Shown here: piece after piece, positions 8,097-16,295 of the stretch
Numbering within the stretch: the first letter of the stretch is position 1
How the letters are laid out: each line of letters opens with the position of its first letter
Source of the DNA: JAWLHU01 sp049324875
GTDB taxonomy: Bacteria > Bacillota > Sulfobacillia > Symbiobacteriales > Symbiobacteriaceae
Assembly (NCBI GenBank): GCA_049324875.1
Contig: JBMONC010000084.1
Location: 1 to 64,000, forward strand
Direction of reading: 5' to 3'
DNA: 64,000 nt
Made by a program: the position numbers and the translations under genes
The notes under the pieces: generated by a model
Databases searched by the model: none
Told to the model about the DNA's origin: nothing
What the model saw: the letters and a program-made list of their open reading frames with translations, nothing else

Positions 8097-8438
8097 TTAC
8101 ACCAGCTCGAGGATCGCCATGGGGGCGGCATCGCCCTTGCGGACCCCGGTCTTGATCACCCGGGTGTAGCCACCGTTCCGGTCGGCATACCGCGGCGCGA
8201 TGATCTCGAACAGCTTCTTGACCACGGCCTCATCGTAGATGTAAGCCAGGGCCTGGCGGCGGGCGTGGAGGTCACCCCGCTTGGCGAGGGTGATGAACTC
8301 GTCGGCGATCGACTTGACCTCCTGAGCCTTGCCCTCGGTGGTCTCGATCTTCTCCTTGTCGAACAGGGCGGTCACCACGGCCCGGAACAGCGCCTTGCGA
8401 GCAGAGCTGTCGCGGCCGAGCTTCTGATACTGAGCCAT
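8097..8438 (-). CDS. rplQ: 50S ribosomal protein L17
   Basis: Large-subunit protein at the exit-tunnel side. It normally opens MRHRKLGR; here the start is MAQYQKLGRDSSARKALFRA, followed by conserved TEGKAQEVKSIADEFITLAKRGD and the C-terminal NGGYTRVIKTGVRKGDAAPMAILELV. The N-terminal MAQY replacing MRHR is slightly unusual. 113 residues. It follows rpoA by 64 nt and ends the alpha operon. Confidence 0.95.
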   Translation of the reverse strand: MAQYQKLGRDSSARKALFRAVVTALFDKEKIETTEGKAQEVKSIADEFITLAKRGDLHARRQALAYIYDEAVVKKLFEIIAPRYADRNGGYTRVIKTGVRKGDAAPMAILELV

Positions 8439-8502
8439 CTTCTAAGTTCACCCCTATCCTGTCCAGGTCAGACAGCGCCTGCCGGGCGCTGTGATGGTAG
8501 TG

Positions 8503-9450
8503 CTAGTCGTCCGACTGACGCAGGCCCAACCCGATCGCAGCCAGCTTCTGCTTGACCTCTTCCAGCGACTTCTTGCCAAGGTTGCGCACCTTGATCATCT
8601 CGTCGTCCGACTTGGCGCAGAGCTCAGCCACCGTGTTGATACCTGCCCGCTTCAAGCAGTTGTAAGAACGGACCGAGAGGTCCAGCTCCTCGATGGTCAT
8701 CTCCATCAGCTTGTTGCGGTCGTTGTCGTCCTTCTCCTGCATGACCTCGATCTGGTCGGCATCGTCGGTCAGGGAGAGGAAGAGCTCCAGGTGCTCCTTG
8801 AGGATCTTCGCCGCCCAGGAGCAGGCCTCGTCGGGGCGAACCGCCCCGTTGGTCCAGACCTCCAGGGTCAGCTTGTCGAAGTTGGTGCGGTTGCCGACGC
8901 GGGTGTGCTCGATGGTGTAGTTGACCCGGCGAATCGGTGAGAAGATCGAATCGACGGGGATGACACCGATCGGCATATCCGGTGTCTTGTTCTGATCGGC
9001 CGGCACATAGCCGCGGCCCTTGCCCACGGTGATCTCGGCGATCAGCCGACCGCCCTTATCCAGGGTGGCGATGTGGAGTTCCGGGTTCAGAATCTCCACA
9101 TCGGCGTCGGCGTGAATGTCTCCGGCGGTCACGACGCCCTCGCCCTCCGCGTGAATGCGCAGGGTCTTGGTCTCGTCACTGTGGACCTTCAGCGAGAGCT
9201 GCTTGAGGTTGAGGATGATATCGGTCACATCCTCCACGACCCCGGGGATCGTCGAGAACTCATGCAGCACGCCGTCGATCTTCACAGAGGTGACTGCGGC
9301 TCCCGGCAGAGACGAGAGCAGGATCCGCCGCAGCGAGTTTCCAAGGGTGATGCCGTAGCCCCGCTCGAGCGGCTCCACTACGAACTTGCCGTAGCTGTTG
9401 TCCTCGGCCAGCTCTACGGTCTCAATCTTGGGTTTTTCCATTCCGATCAT
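8503..9450 (-). CDS. rpoA: DNA-directed RNA polymerase subunit alpha
   Basis: Alpha subunit; its N-terminal domain dimerises and nucleates core assembly, and its C-terminal domain binds UP elements and activators. The N-terminal domain shows GYGITLGNSLRRILLSSLPGAAV and GKGRGYVPA; the linker is at about 230-245, and the C-terminal helix-hairpin-helix region reads ELDLSVRSYNCLKRAGINTV and VRNLGKKSLEEVKQKL. 315 residues is normal. The annotated ATG may be preceded in use by the ATG three codons later (MEKPKIE); neither has a strong ribosome site. Confidence 0.97.
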   Translation of the reverse strand: MIGMEKPKIETVELAEDNSYGKFVVEPLERGYGITLGNSLRRILLSSLPGAAVTSVKIDGVLHEFSTIPGVVEDVTDIILNLKQLSLKVHSDETKTLRIHAEGEGVVTAGDIHADADVEILNPELHIATLDKGGRLIAEITVGKGRGYVPADQNKTPDMPIGVIPVDSIFSPIRRVNYTIEHTRVGNRTNFDKLTLEVWTNGAVRPDEACSWAAKILKEHLELFLSLTDDADQIEVMQEKDDNDRNKLMEMTIEELDLSVRSYNCLKRAGINTVAELCAKSDDEMIKVRNLGKKSLEEVKQKLAAIGLGLRQSDD

Positions 9451-9583
9451 CTAGTAGATACCCCCAATTCCCTGTCTCGCTCACGTTTGAGCGCCCTACG
9501 CCACCGCCCAAGAACCCAGGTCAGTCCCGCCGCGGCCGGGCCGGCCGGTCCACCGGTCAGCCCTGCAGCAGCCCTCCGTTCGA

Positions 9584-10207
9584 CTAACGGGAGTAGAGCT
9601 CGACGATGAGGTGCTCCTGAACCGGGGCATCGATCTCATCGCGGCTGGGCATCCGGACGACCGTGCCGCGCAGCGCCTCATGCTCGAGGCTGAGCCAGGC
9701 GGGCACCGTGCGCGGACCGCCGGCGAGCAGCTCCTTGACCCGCTTGTGGTCACGGGAGGTCTCGCGCACGGCGATCACATCGCCCTCGCGGACAAGGTAG
9801 GAGGGAATGTTGACCTTGCGGCCATTGACCTCGATATGGGAGTGCTTCACGATCTGGCGGGCCTCCGCCCGGCTGGCAGCGAAGCCAAGCCGGTAGACCA
9901 CATTGTCCAGACGGCGCTCCAGGGTCTGCAGGAGGACCTCGCCGGTCACACCCTTCTTGCGGGTGGCCAGGTCGAAGTACCGCGCGAACTGCTTCTCCAG
10001 GACGCCATAGAAGCGGCGGGCCTTCTGCTTCTCGCGCAGCTGAATCGCGTACTCGGACATCTTGCGACGGGAGAGCCCGTGCTGGCCAGGGGGGGTCGCC
10101 CGCTTGACCACGGGGCACTTGTCGCTGTAGCACTTCTCGCCCTTCAGGTAAAGCTTAACGCCCTCCCGGCGGCAGAGCCGGCAGACAGCATCGGTATAGC
10201 GTGCCAT
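9584..10207 (-). CDS. rpsD: 30S ribosomal protein S4 (zinc-binding form)
   Basis: Primary 16S rRNA-binding protein and assembly initiator. The N-terminus has four cysteines (Cys9, 12, 26, 31 in CRLCRR and CYSDKC), the zinc-containing C+ paralogue. The S4 domain (ERRLDNVVYRLGFAASRAEARQIV) and SYLVREGDVIAV follow. 207 residues. Placement between rpsK and rpoA is the clostridial arrangement, unlike Bacillus subtilis where rpsD is elsewhere. Confidence 0.97.
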   Translation of the reverse strand: MARYTDAVCRLCRREGVKLYLKGEKCYSDKCPVVKRATPPGQHGLSRRKMSEYAIQLREKQKARRFYGVLEKQFARYFDLATRKKGVTGEVLLQTLERRLDNVVYRLGFAASRAEARQIVKHSHIEVNGRKVNIPSYLVREGDVIAVRETSRDHKRVKELLAGGPRTVPAWLSLEHEALRGTVVRMPSRDEIDAPVQEHLIVELYSR

Positions 10208-10230
10208 TTGTTAAACGTCCCCTCCTCTTC

Positions 10231-10620
10231 CTACACGCGGCGCCGCTTCGGCGGGCGGCAGCCGTTGTGGGGGATCGGAGTCACGTCCTTAATCGTCGTG
10301 ACCTCCAGACCGGCAGCCTGCAGCTGACGGATGGCCGCCTCGCGGCCCGACCCCGGACCCTTCACATAGACCTCGACCTCGCGCAGGCCATGCTCCATGG
10401 CCTCCTTGGCAGCCTTCTCGGCGGCCATCTGCGAGGCGAACGGGGTCGACTTACGGGAGCCCTTAAAGCCCATGGCGCCAGAAGTGGCCCAGGAGAGAGC
10501 GTTCCCGTGGGTATCGGTAATGGTAACAATGGTGTTGTTGAAGGTAGAACGGATATGGGCCACGCCCTTGTCGACGTGCTTCCGCTCCTTACGCTTCGTG
10601 CGAACGGCGCGCTTAGCCAT
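10231..10620 (-). CDS. rpsK: 30S ribosomal protein S11
   Basis: Platform protein of the small subunit. GVAHIRSTFNNTIVTITDTHG, GAMGFKGSRKSTPFA and the C-terminal VTPIPHNGCRPPKRRRV are diagnostic. 129 residues. It follows rpsM by 17 nt with GAGGGACA as ribosome site and is part of the alpha operon rpsM-rpsK-rpsD-rpoA-rplQ. Confidence 0.97.
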   Translation of the reverse strand: MAKRAVRTKRKERKHVDKGVAHIRSTFNNTIVTITDTHGNALSWATSGAMGFKGSRKSTPFASQMAAEKAAKEAMEHGLREVEVYVKGPGSGREAAIRQLQAAGLEVTTIKDVTPIPHNGCRPPKRRRV

Positions 10621-10637
10621 TTAGACGTGTCCCTCCT

Positions 10638-11015
10638 TTACTTACCGGCCTTCTTCTTGCCGGCGACGGTGCGGCGCGGGCCCTTCCGGGTGCGGGCATT
10701 GGTCTTGGTCCGCTGGCCGCGCACGGGCAGGCCGCGGCGATGCCGCAGGCCCCGGTAGGAGCCGATCTCGATCAGCCGCTTGATGTTCAGCTGAACCTCA
10801 CGCTGCAGGTCACCCTCAACCTTGTAGTCCCGGTCGATGACCTCACGCAGCTTGGCAACCTGCTCTTCGCTCAGGTCGCGGACACGGATGTTCGGGTCGA
10901 TGCCGGTCCTCTCCAGAATCTGGCGGGAGGTGGTCCAGCCAATGCCGTAGATGTACGGCAGAGCGGCCTCCACCCGCTTGTCACGAGGCAGGTCAACGCC
11001 TGCAATACGCGCCAT
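10638..11015 (-). CDS. rpsM: 30S ribosomal protein S13
   Basis: Head protein of the 30S subunit contacting P-site tRNA and bridging to L5. MARIAGVDLPRDKRVEAAL, YIYGIGWTTSRQIL and the RGLRHRRGLPVRGQRTKTNARTRKG basic tail are hallmarks. 125 residues. A gap of 314 nt separates it from rpmJ upstream, much longer than usual, and that gap is described separately. Confidence 0.97.
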   Translation of the reverse strand: MARIAGVDLPRDKRVEAALPYIYGIGWTTSRQILERTGIDPNIRVRDLSEEQVAKLREVIDRDYKVEGDLQREVQLNIKRLIEIGSYRGLRHRRGLPVRGQRTKTNARTRKGPRRTVAGKKKAGK

Positions 11016-11329
11016 GCTTGAGTAATACCCTCCTCATTGGTAAACCCAGTCGATGTGAGACAACAGATGCACGACCCGTCCCAAACGGCGTCCGTCAGCA
11101 GAAAGTACCGAGGGAAGAGGGTCCTCGCTACCAGCCGCTCCACTGACCGAGACCGCTGGGTTCCAGCCCGGCTTTTCCACGCCTCCCGGCAGTGTCCGGA
11201 CCTCGAGCCCATGCGTGTATGCTGGTGCCCCCCTCCCCTTGGAGAGGTGCGCCAGCCAAACTGGGGCAAAAACTTGCTGGCCTGCCGACGGGTCAAGCGC
11301 TGACCACTGGGCCACGCGTGTCGGCGAAA
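11016..11329 (-). other. Long untranslated spacer between rpmJ and rpsM
   Basis: No convincing coding frame. Read on the - strand it contains several inverted repeats: GCCAGC with GCTGGC (around 11250-11290), CCTCTCC with GGAGAGG-like arms (around 11230-11250), and GCTGG/CCAGC (around 11155-11175). The spacer could hold an RNA regulatory structure for the alpha operon, for example an S4 autoregulatory target; I cannot fold it fully by hand. Confidence 0.4.
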
Positions 11330-11443
11330 TTAGCCCTGCTTCTGCTTGTGCTTCGGGTTCTCGCAGATCACCATCACGTTGCCGTGACGCTTGATGACCT
11401 TGCACTTCTCGCAAATCGGCTTAACCGACGGACGAACCTTCAC
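11330..11443 (-). CDS. rpmJ: 50S ribosomal protein L36
   Basis: The smallest ribosomal protein, a 37-residue zinc ribbon. KVRPSVKPICEKCKVIKRHG and VICENPKHKQKQG give the CxxC...C...H zinc ligands, so this is the zinc (C+) form. The true start is the GTG at 11443: GAGGAGGGG lies 6 nt upstream, and the longer open frame has no other support. It sits between infA and rpsM as in other Firmicutes. Confidence 0.95.
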   Translation of the reverse strand: MKVRPSVKPICEKCKVIKRHGNVMVICENPKHKQKQG

Positions 11444-11606
11444 GAGCAGCCCCTCCTCTCTTCTCGCGCTGACCATTCGGTCCCTGTAGCGCAGGGATGC
11501 AGACCAAACTTGTATGATGGAAACACGAAAAGGGCAACGAACCCCCAGAGGCGGCCGGTTTTCCGTACGCCTTCCTGCTTGGAGAGGCTCGTTCACCTAC
11601 GCGTGC

Positions 11607-11825
11607 CTATTTGTACCGATATACGATTCTACCACGAGTCAGGTCATATGGCGAGAGTTCAATGGTGACCCGATCGCCAGGCAGAATCCGGATGAAGTTC
11701 ATGCGGATCTTGCCGGACACGTGGGCGAGCACCTTGTGACCATTCGCCAGCTCCACGCGGAACATGGCGTTGGGGAGGGGCTCGATCACGGTGCCCTCCA
11801 CCTCAATCACGTCGTCCTTAGACAT
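11607..11825 (-). CDS. infA: Translation initiation factor IF-1
   Basis: S1-like OB-fold factor that binds the ribosomal A site during initiation. The 72-residue sequence begins MSKDDVIEVEGTVIEPLPNA and contains HVSGKIRMNFIRILPGDRV and ELSPYDLTRGRIVYRYK, nearly invariant for the family. It follows the KOW-protein gene by 9 nt. The 163-nt spacer down to rpmJ holds a possible weak promoter (TTGCCC, 17 nt, TACAAG on the - strand). Confidence 0.97.
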   Translation of the reverse strand: MSKDDVIEVEGTVIEPLPNAMFRVELANGHKVLAHVSGKIRMNFIRILPGDRVTIELSPYDLTRGRIVYRYK

Positions 11826-11834
11826 ACGTCCGAG

Positions 11835-12125
11835 TTAAACCTCCTCAAAGACTCTCGATGGAAAAGCCTCCAGGGCCTTGACAACGTCTTGATCGGTGAC
11901 CTTGTCGCCTCGCTCCAGTCGGAGAGCCAGAGTGGCATCCGCCCAGCCGAGCACCTCCAGGTGTCGCCTGTTCTTTCGCTTCGGACGGTCTATCGGCCGC
12001 TGCCGGCCATTCGACACGGCGACAAGCCGCTCGTCCACCTGTCGGAGCACGATGTAGCAACTCCCCAGATCTCGTCCGGCCAGGGAACGCACGATCGCCC
12101 CGGGCCTTAGACCCGGTTGGTCCAC
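11835..12125 (-). CDS. KOW-domain RNA-binding protein
   Basis: A 96-residue protein of the KOW/L14e-like type often found between map and infA in Firmicutes. The KOW-like stretch is LRPGAIVRSLAGRDLGSCYI followed by DERLVAVSNGRQRPI and a basic PKRKNRRHLEVL segment suited to RNA binding. Start is the GTG at 12125, with GGAGGT 8 nt upstream; the frame extends further but without a ribosome site. Exact role unknown; position suggests a ribosome- or translation-related function. An extended -10 promoter lies just upstream. Confidence 0.8.
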   Translation of the reverse strand: MDQPGLRPGAIVRSLAGRDLGSCYIVLRQVDERLVAVSNGRQRPIDRPKRKNRRHLEVLGWADATLALRLERGDKVTDQDVVKALEAFPSRVFEEV

Positions 12126-12187
12126 GCAGGTGCACCTCCGTACTGAATCCCGGTTGTCGACTCCCTCGCGCAAAGACTAATACGGTT

Positions 12188-12196
12188 ATTATAGCA
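12188..12196 (-). promoter_or_regulatory. Extended -10 promoter upstream of the KOW gene
   Basis: TGCTATAAT on the - strand (perfect -10 at 12188-12193 with the TGn extension). No good -35 is seen. It would drive KOW-infA-rpmJ-rpsM-rpsK-rpsD-rpoA-rplQ independently of the upstream spc genes. Confidence 0.6.
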
Positions 12197-12216
12197 CAAA
12201 TCCGGTCGGATATACC

Positions 12217-12963
12217 TCACGGTTTGGTTAGAATAACCGGTCCAGCCTCGGTGATGGCAACGGTGTGCTCGAAGTGGGCCGAGTAGGAGCCGTCCTTCGT
12301 CACCACCGTCCACTGGTCGTCGAGGATTTTGACTTCCCAGGTGCCCGCATTCACCATGGGCTCGATGGCCAGGACCATGCCTGGCCGGAGCACCTCCCGG
12401 CTGCCTGGCGGGCCGAAATTGGGGACTTGAGGATCCTCATGCATGCTTGCGCCGATGCCGTGCCCGACAAAGTCGCGGACGACTCGAAACCCCTGGGCCT
12501 CCACGTAGGCCTGCACCGCATGCCCAACATCACCCAGCCGATTGCCAGGATAACACTGCTCCAGCGCTTTTTCAAGCGCGATTCGCGTGACATCCAGCAA
12601 CTGCGCGGTTTTCGGGGCAACCTGACCCACCGGATGGGTATAGGCGGAGTCGCCCACCCACCCCTTGTAGGTAACCCCCAGGTCGATGGCGATCACATCG
12701 CCCTCCTGGAGCTTGCGATCCGAGGGGATCCCGTGGACCACCTCATCGTTGACCGAGGCGCAGATCGAGGCCGGATACCCGTGGTAGCCCTTGAAGGTCG
12801 GAACCCCACCGGCCTTCCGGATCAGGGATTCGGCCAGCTCATCCAGCTCCCGGGTGGTCACCCCCGGCTGGATCGCCCTGGCCAGCTCCTGATGGACCTC
12901 CCAGACGATCCGTCCGGCCTCTTTCATCTGTTCGATCTGCAAGGGCGACTTGAGAATGATCAT
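12217..12963 (-). CDS. map: Methionine aminopeptidase, type I
   Basis: Removes the initiator methionine from nascent proteins. Metal ligands are visible in IDLGVTYKGWVGDSAYT (two Asp), GHGIGASMHEDPQVPNFG (His), LAIEPMV (Glu) and FEHTVAIT (Glu-His). The start is the ATG at 12963, which overlaps the adk stop by one base (TAATG), pointing to translational coupling; the longer frame upstream is adk shadow. 248 residues, a normal length with no N-terminal zinc finger. Confidence 0.96.
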   Translation of the reverse strand: MIILKSPLQIEQMKEAGRIVWEVHQELARAIQPGVTTRELDELAESLIRKAGGVPTFKGYHGYPASICASVNDEVVHGIPSDRKLQEGDVIAIDLGVTYKGWVGDSAYTHPVGQVAPKTAQLLDVTRIALEKALEQCYPGNRLGDVGHAVQAYVEAQGFRVVRDFVGHGIGASMHEDPQVPNFGPPGSREVLRPGMVLAIEPMVNAGTWEVKILDDQWTVVTKDGSYSAHFEHTVAITEAGPVILTKP

Positions 12964-13610
12964 TACAGGCCCTGAACCGCCTCTTTGATCGCCCGAGTGA
13001 CCACGTCCATCGGCTGGTCGCCGTCCACCGTCTTGACCAGCCCCTGCTTGGCGTAGAAGTCCAGCAGCGGGGCAGTCTTGCTGTGGTACTCCTGCAGCCG
13101 GACCGCCACCTTCTCCTCCTGGTCGTCGCTCCGCTGGACCAGCGAGCCGCCGCACTTGTCACAGACGCCCTCGGTCCCGGGGGGGTTGAACTTCACGTGA
13201 TAGGTGGCGCCGCAGGCCTTGCAGACCCGGCGACCCACCGCACGCTCCACCAGCAGCTCGTCCGGAACGGTGATGTTGACCACCGCATCCAGCTTCAGCT
13301 TCAGGTCGGCCAGCATACCCGCCAGGGCGTTGGCCTGGTCGGGGGTCCGGGGGTAGCCGTCCAGGATGAACCCCTTCAGGCAGTCCGGCTGGGCAAGGCG
13401 ATCCTTCACCATGGCGTTGGTCACGTCATCCGGTACATACTTGCCGGCGTCCATATACTCCTTGGCGAGCTTGCCCAGAGGGGTGCCCTGACCCACGTTC
13501 GCCCGGAAGATGTCGCCGGTCGAGATATGCGGAATCCCTTCCTGCTGGGCCAGGAGGGCAGCCTGCGTGCCCTTGCCCGCCCCGGGCGGCCCCATGAGGA
13601 TGATATGCAT
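12963..13610 (-). CDS. adk: Adenylate kinase (zinc-LID form)
   Basis: Interconverts ATP + AMP and 2 ADP. The P-loop is GPPGAGKGTQ, the AMP-binding region ISTGDIFR, and LDGYPRTPDQA is the NMP-side motif. The LID domain carries four cysteines in CKACGATYH and CDKCGG, the structural zinc site common in Gram-positive enzymes. The ATG at 13610 (MHIILMGPPG) is chosen over 13649 because of GGTGGAGG upstream and family alignment. 215 residues. Between secY and map, as in other Firmicutes. Confidence 0.97.
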   Translation of the reverse strand: MHIILMGPPGAGKGTQAALLAQQEGIPHISTGDIFRANVGQGTPLGKLAKEYMDAGKYVPDDVTNAMVKDRLAQPDCLKGFILDGYPRTPDQANALAGMLADLKLKLDAVVNITVPDELLVERAVGRRVCKACGATYHVKFNPPGTEGVCDKCGGSLVQRSDDQEEKVAVRLQEYHSKTAPLLDFYAKQGLVKTVDGDQPMDVVTRAIKEAVQGL

Positions 13611-13739
13611 GACTCCAACCTCCACCACTGAGCACCCGGATGGGTGCAAGTTGACGTAGAAAGACCAGAAGGCGGTCGCGAGGACCGGAGCCGCCCTTCC
13701 CAGGCGTTCCGGTCCTCCACGGTCGCCGCGAAGCCTGTT

Positions 13740-15017
13740 TTAGCTCCGCATGAAGCCCTGGTAGTGGCGCATGACGAGCTGAGCCTCGATCTGCTTCATC
13801 GTCTCCAGGGCGACGCTCACCACGATCAGCAGGGAGGAGCCGCCCAGGTAGGCGCCCTCGATCCCCGTGAGGCTGATCAGGTAGATCGGCACGATGGTGA
13901 CGGCCGCCAGGAAGAGGCCGCCCACCAGCGTGAGCCGGGTCGAGATGCGGTCAAGGTAGTCGGCGGTCGGCTTGCCCGGGCGATAGCCCGGGATAAACCC
14001 GCCGTTCTTCTTGATGTTGTCCGCCACATCGACCGGGTTGAAGGTGATGGCGGTGTAGAAGTAGGTGAAGAAGATGATCAGCGCCGCGTTGGCGACCATG
14101 AACCAGATGCTGTTGGTCTGGAAGTAGGCGTTGACCCACAGGTAGAAGCTGTTGTTCCGCGGCAGGAAGTTGGCGATCGTGATCGGGAAGTAGAGCAGCG
14201 ACTGCGCAAAGATCAGCGGAATGACACCCGCCTGGTTGATCTTCATCGGCAGATGGGTCCGCTGCCCACCGTAGACACGCTTGCCGACCACCCGCTTGGC
14301 GTACTCGACGGGAATCTTGCGGACGCCCTCGGTGATCAGGATCACGAAGACGACCATGGCGAGCATGATCGCTGCCACCAGAAGGAGCTGGAAGATGTTG
14401 CGCTGGCCGGTCGGCAGCAGCGCAGCCTCCTCCTGAATCGCATAGGGAAGCCGGGTGATGATGTTCGCGAAGATGATCAGCGAGATGCCGTTCCCGATGC
14501 CCTTCTCCGTGATCATCTCGCCCAGCCACATCAGGAAGGCGGTGCCCGCCGTCAGGCTGACCATGATCACGAACAGGGTGGTCCAGCTGCTGTCGTAGAA
14601 GGCACCGTTCGCCTTCAGGCTGTAGCCCAGGCCGAAGGCCTGCACCAGACCGAGGACGACCGTGCCGTACCGCGTGAACTGCTGGATCTTCTTACGGCCC
14701 TCCTCGCCTTCCTTCTGCATCTCTTCCAACCGCGGGATCACGATGGTGAGGAGCTGCATGATGATGGAGGCGTTGATGTAGGGCGTAACACCCATCGCGA
14801 AGATCGCGAAGTTCGTGAAGGCACCACCTGCGAAGACATCGATCAGGTCGAAGAAGCCGCCGCCGCCAAAGAGGGCGGAGAGGACTTCCAGGTTGACCCC
14901 TGGGACGGGAATGTGTGCGCCAATTCGCAGAACCACGAGCATCGCGACCGTGAAGAGCAGCCGGTTTCTTAGCCCAGGAAGGCGCAGCGAATTGCGCAAC
15001 GTCTCCAGCATCGCCAT
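13740..15017 (-). CDS. secY: Preprotein translocase subunit SecY
   Basis: Channel-forming subunit of the Sec translocon in the cytoplasmic membrane; partner of the SecE encoded at 43735-43944. Ten membrane helices can be traced. Signatures include GAHIPVPGVNLEVL with the following GGGFFDLIDVFAGGAF plug region, PYINASIIMQLLTIVIP in helix 2, and the C-terminal IEAQLVMRHYQGF loop that contacts ribosome and SecA. 425 residues. The 129-nt spacer to adk contains a long imperfect hairpin. Confidence 0.97.
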   Translation of the reverse strand: MAMLETLRNSLRLPGLRNRLLFTVAMLVVLRIGAHIPVPGVNLEVLSALFGGGGFFDLIDVFAGGAFTNFAIFAMGVTPYINASIIMQLLTIVIPRLEEMQKEGEEGRKKIQQFTRYGTVVLGLVQAFGLGYSLKANGAFYDSSWTTLFVIMVSLTAGTAFLMWLGEMITEKGIGNGISLIIFANIITRLPYAIQEEAALLPTGQRNIFQLLLVAAIMLAMVVFVILITEGVRKIPVEYAKRVVGKRVYGGQRTHLPMKINQAGVIPLIFAQSLLYFPITIANFLPRNNSFYLWVNAYFQTNSIWFMVANAALIIFFTYFYTAITFNPVDVADNIKKNGGFIPGYRPGKPTADYLDRISTRLTLVGGLFLAAVTIVPIYLISLTGIEGAYLGGSSLLIVVSVALETMKQIEAQLVMRHYQGFMRS

Positions 15018-15022
15018 GGCTG

Positions 15023-15490
15023 TTACCTCACCTCTTCGGTGGCTTCTCCGATTACCTCGACCTTCCCGCCAGCGGCTTCGATCTTCTGCTTCGCAGACGC
15101 GCTGACCTTGTGCGCACGCACCGTCAGCGCCTTGGTAATCTCGCCGGTGCCCAGGACCTTCACGCCCTTGACGGCGTTCTTGCAGACCCGGGACTCTTCC
15201 AGGAGCTCAGGGGTCACCACGGTGCCGGCCTCAAAGGCCTCCAGCGCCCCCACGTTGACGACCTCATAGGTCACCTTGAAGGGCTCATTGGAGAAACCCC
15301 GCTTGGGCAGGCGCCTCATCAGGGGCATCTGGCCACCCTCAAAACCGGGGCGGACACCACCGCCGGCCCGAGCATTCTGGCCCTTATGGCCCTTGCCCGC
15401 GGTCTTGCCAAGGCCGGAGCCGATACCGCGGCCCAGACGCTTGCGCTCTTTCCGAGCACCCGGATTCGGGGCAAGCTCATGCAGCTTCAT
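15023..15490 (-). CDS. rplO: 50S ribosomal protein L15
   Basis: Late-assembly 23S-binding protein. MKLHELAPNPGARKERKRLG, the glycine-rich RGIGSGLGKTAGKGHKGQNA and FEGGQMPLMRRLPKRGF are diagnostic. 155 residues. It lies only 5 nt upstream of secY, the universal spc-operon pairing, and follows rpmD by an 85-nt spacer with a strong hairpin. Confidence 0.97.
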   Translation of the reverse strand: MKLHELAPNPGARKERKRLGRGIGSGLGKTAGKGHKGQNARAGGGVRPGFEGGQMPLMRRLPKRGFSNEPFKVTYEVVNVGALEAFEAGTVVTPELLEESRVCKNAVKGVKVLGTGEITKALTVRAHKVSASAKQKIEAAGGKVEVIGEATEEVR

Positions 15491-15527
15491 TTGTTCGTCA
15501 CCTCGATTTCGTCTGGGCTGTCAGTGG

Positions 15528-15550
15528 GGCGCCGGCACCGCGCCGGCGCC
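15528..15550 (-). repeat. Strong hairpin between rpmD and rplO
   Basis: A perfect 9-bp GC stem (15528-15536 with 15542-15550) and ACCGC loop in the 85-nt spacer. No U-run follows on the - strand, so it looks like an RNA processing or pausing structure, not a terminator. Confidence 0.5.
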
Positions 15551-15575
15551 ACCCGTATACTTTCGGCAACCAACC

Positions 15576-15758
15576 TTAGGCTTCCTGCACCTCGACCAGA
15601 TGCGATACCTTGGCAATCATGCCACGGATCGCCTCGTTGTCGGGCTTCTCCACCGTGGAGTTGGTCTTGCGCAGGCCCAGCGCCTTGCAGACGGCGATGG
15701 CGCTCTTGTCCTTGCCGGCCAGGCCGCGCTTCAGGGTAATCACCAGTTTGCCAGCCAC
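15576..15758 (-). CDS. rpmD: 50S ribosomal protein L30
   Basis: A 60-residue large-subunit protein. KLVITLKRGLAGKDKSAIAV, ALGLRKTNSTVEKPDNEAIR and GMIAKVSHLVEV match the compact bacterial L30 fold. It follows rpsE by 15 nt with GAGGAGGGAAG as ribosome site, in the usual S5-L30-L15 order. Confidence 0.96.
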   Translation of the reverse strand: MAGKLVITLKRGLAGKDKSAIAVCKALGLRKTNSTVEKPDNEAIRGMIAKVSHLVEVQEA

Positions 15759-15773
15759 GTCTCTTCCCTCCTC

Positions 15774-16274
15774 TTAACCGAGGATCTGCTCGACGGGCTT
15801 GCCACGGAGCTTCGCAACATCCTCAGCGCTCTTCAGCTGCTTCAGACCCTCGATGGTGGCGAGGACCTGGTTGGCCGCATTGTTAGAGCCCAGGCTCTTG
15901 GTGAGGATGTCACGAATCCCGGCAGCCTCGAGCACAGCGCGGACAGCGCCGCCGGCGATCACGCCGGTACCCTCGGAGGCGGGCTTGAGCAGAACCTTCC
16001 CGGCACCGAACTCGCCCATCACCTCGTGGGGGATGGTGGTGCCGTTCAGGGGAATGGAGACCATGTTCTTCTTGGCGTCCTCGGTGCCCTTGCGGACGGC
16101 TTCAGGGATTTCGGCGGCCTTGCCGAGGCCGGCCCCCACATGCCCCTGACCATCACCGACGACCATGACAGCGGAGAAGCTCATACGGCGGCCACCCTTG
16201 ACGGTCTTGGCAACACGCCGCAGGTCCACCATCTTCTCCTTCAGATCCATCTGGCTGGTATCGATGCGAGCCAC
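15774..16274 (-). CDS. rpsE: 30S ribosomal protein S5
   Basis: Small-subunit protein at the mRNA entry channel, important for decoding fidelity. The dsRNA-binding-like N-terminal domain (VKGGRRMSFSAVMVVGDGQG), the loop GKAAEIPEAVRKGTEDAKKN and the second domain AGGAVRAVLEAAGIRDILTK and GSNNAANQVLAT are family signatures. 166 residues. Spc-operon gene between rplR and rpmD. Confidence 0.97.
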   Translation of the reverse strand: MARIDTSQMDLKEKMVDLRRVAKTVKGGRRMSFSAVMVVGDGQGHVGAGLGKAAEIPEAVRKGTEDAKKNMVSIPLNGTTIPHEVMGEFGAGKVLLKPASEGTGVIAGGAVRAVLEAAGIRDILTKSLGSNNAANQVLATIEGLKQLKSAEDVAKLRGKPVEQILG

Positions 16275-16295
16275 TACGTATTTCCCTCCCTCGAC

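Noticed and set aside
12217..13155. map starting at 13155 and adk starting at 13649
   Set aside because: The extensions lie in the neighbouring gene's sequence or untranslated leader and are not family-like; internal ATGs with ribosome sites or TAATG coupling fit better.
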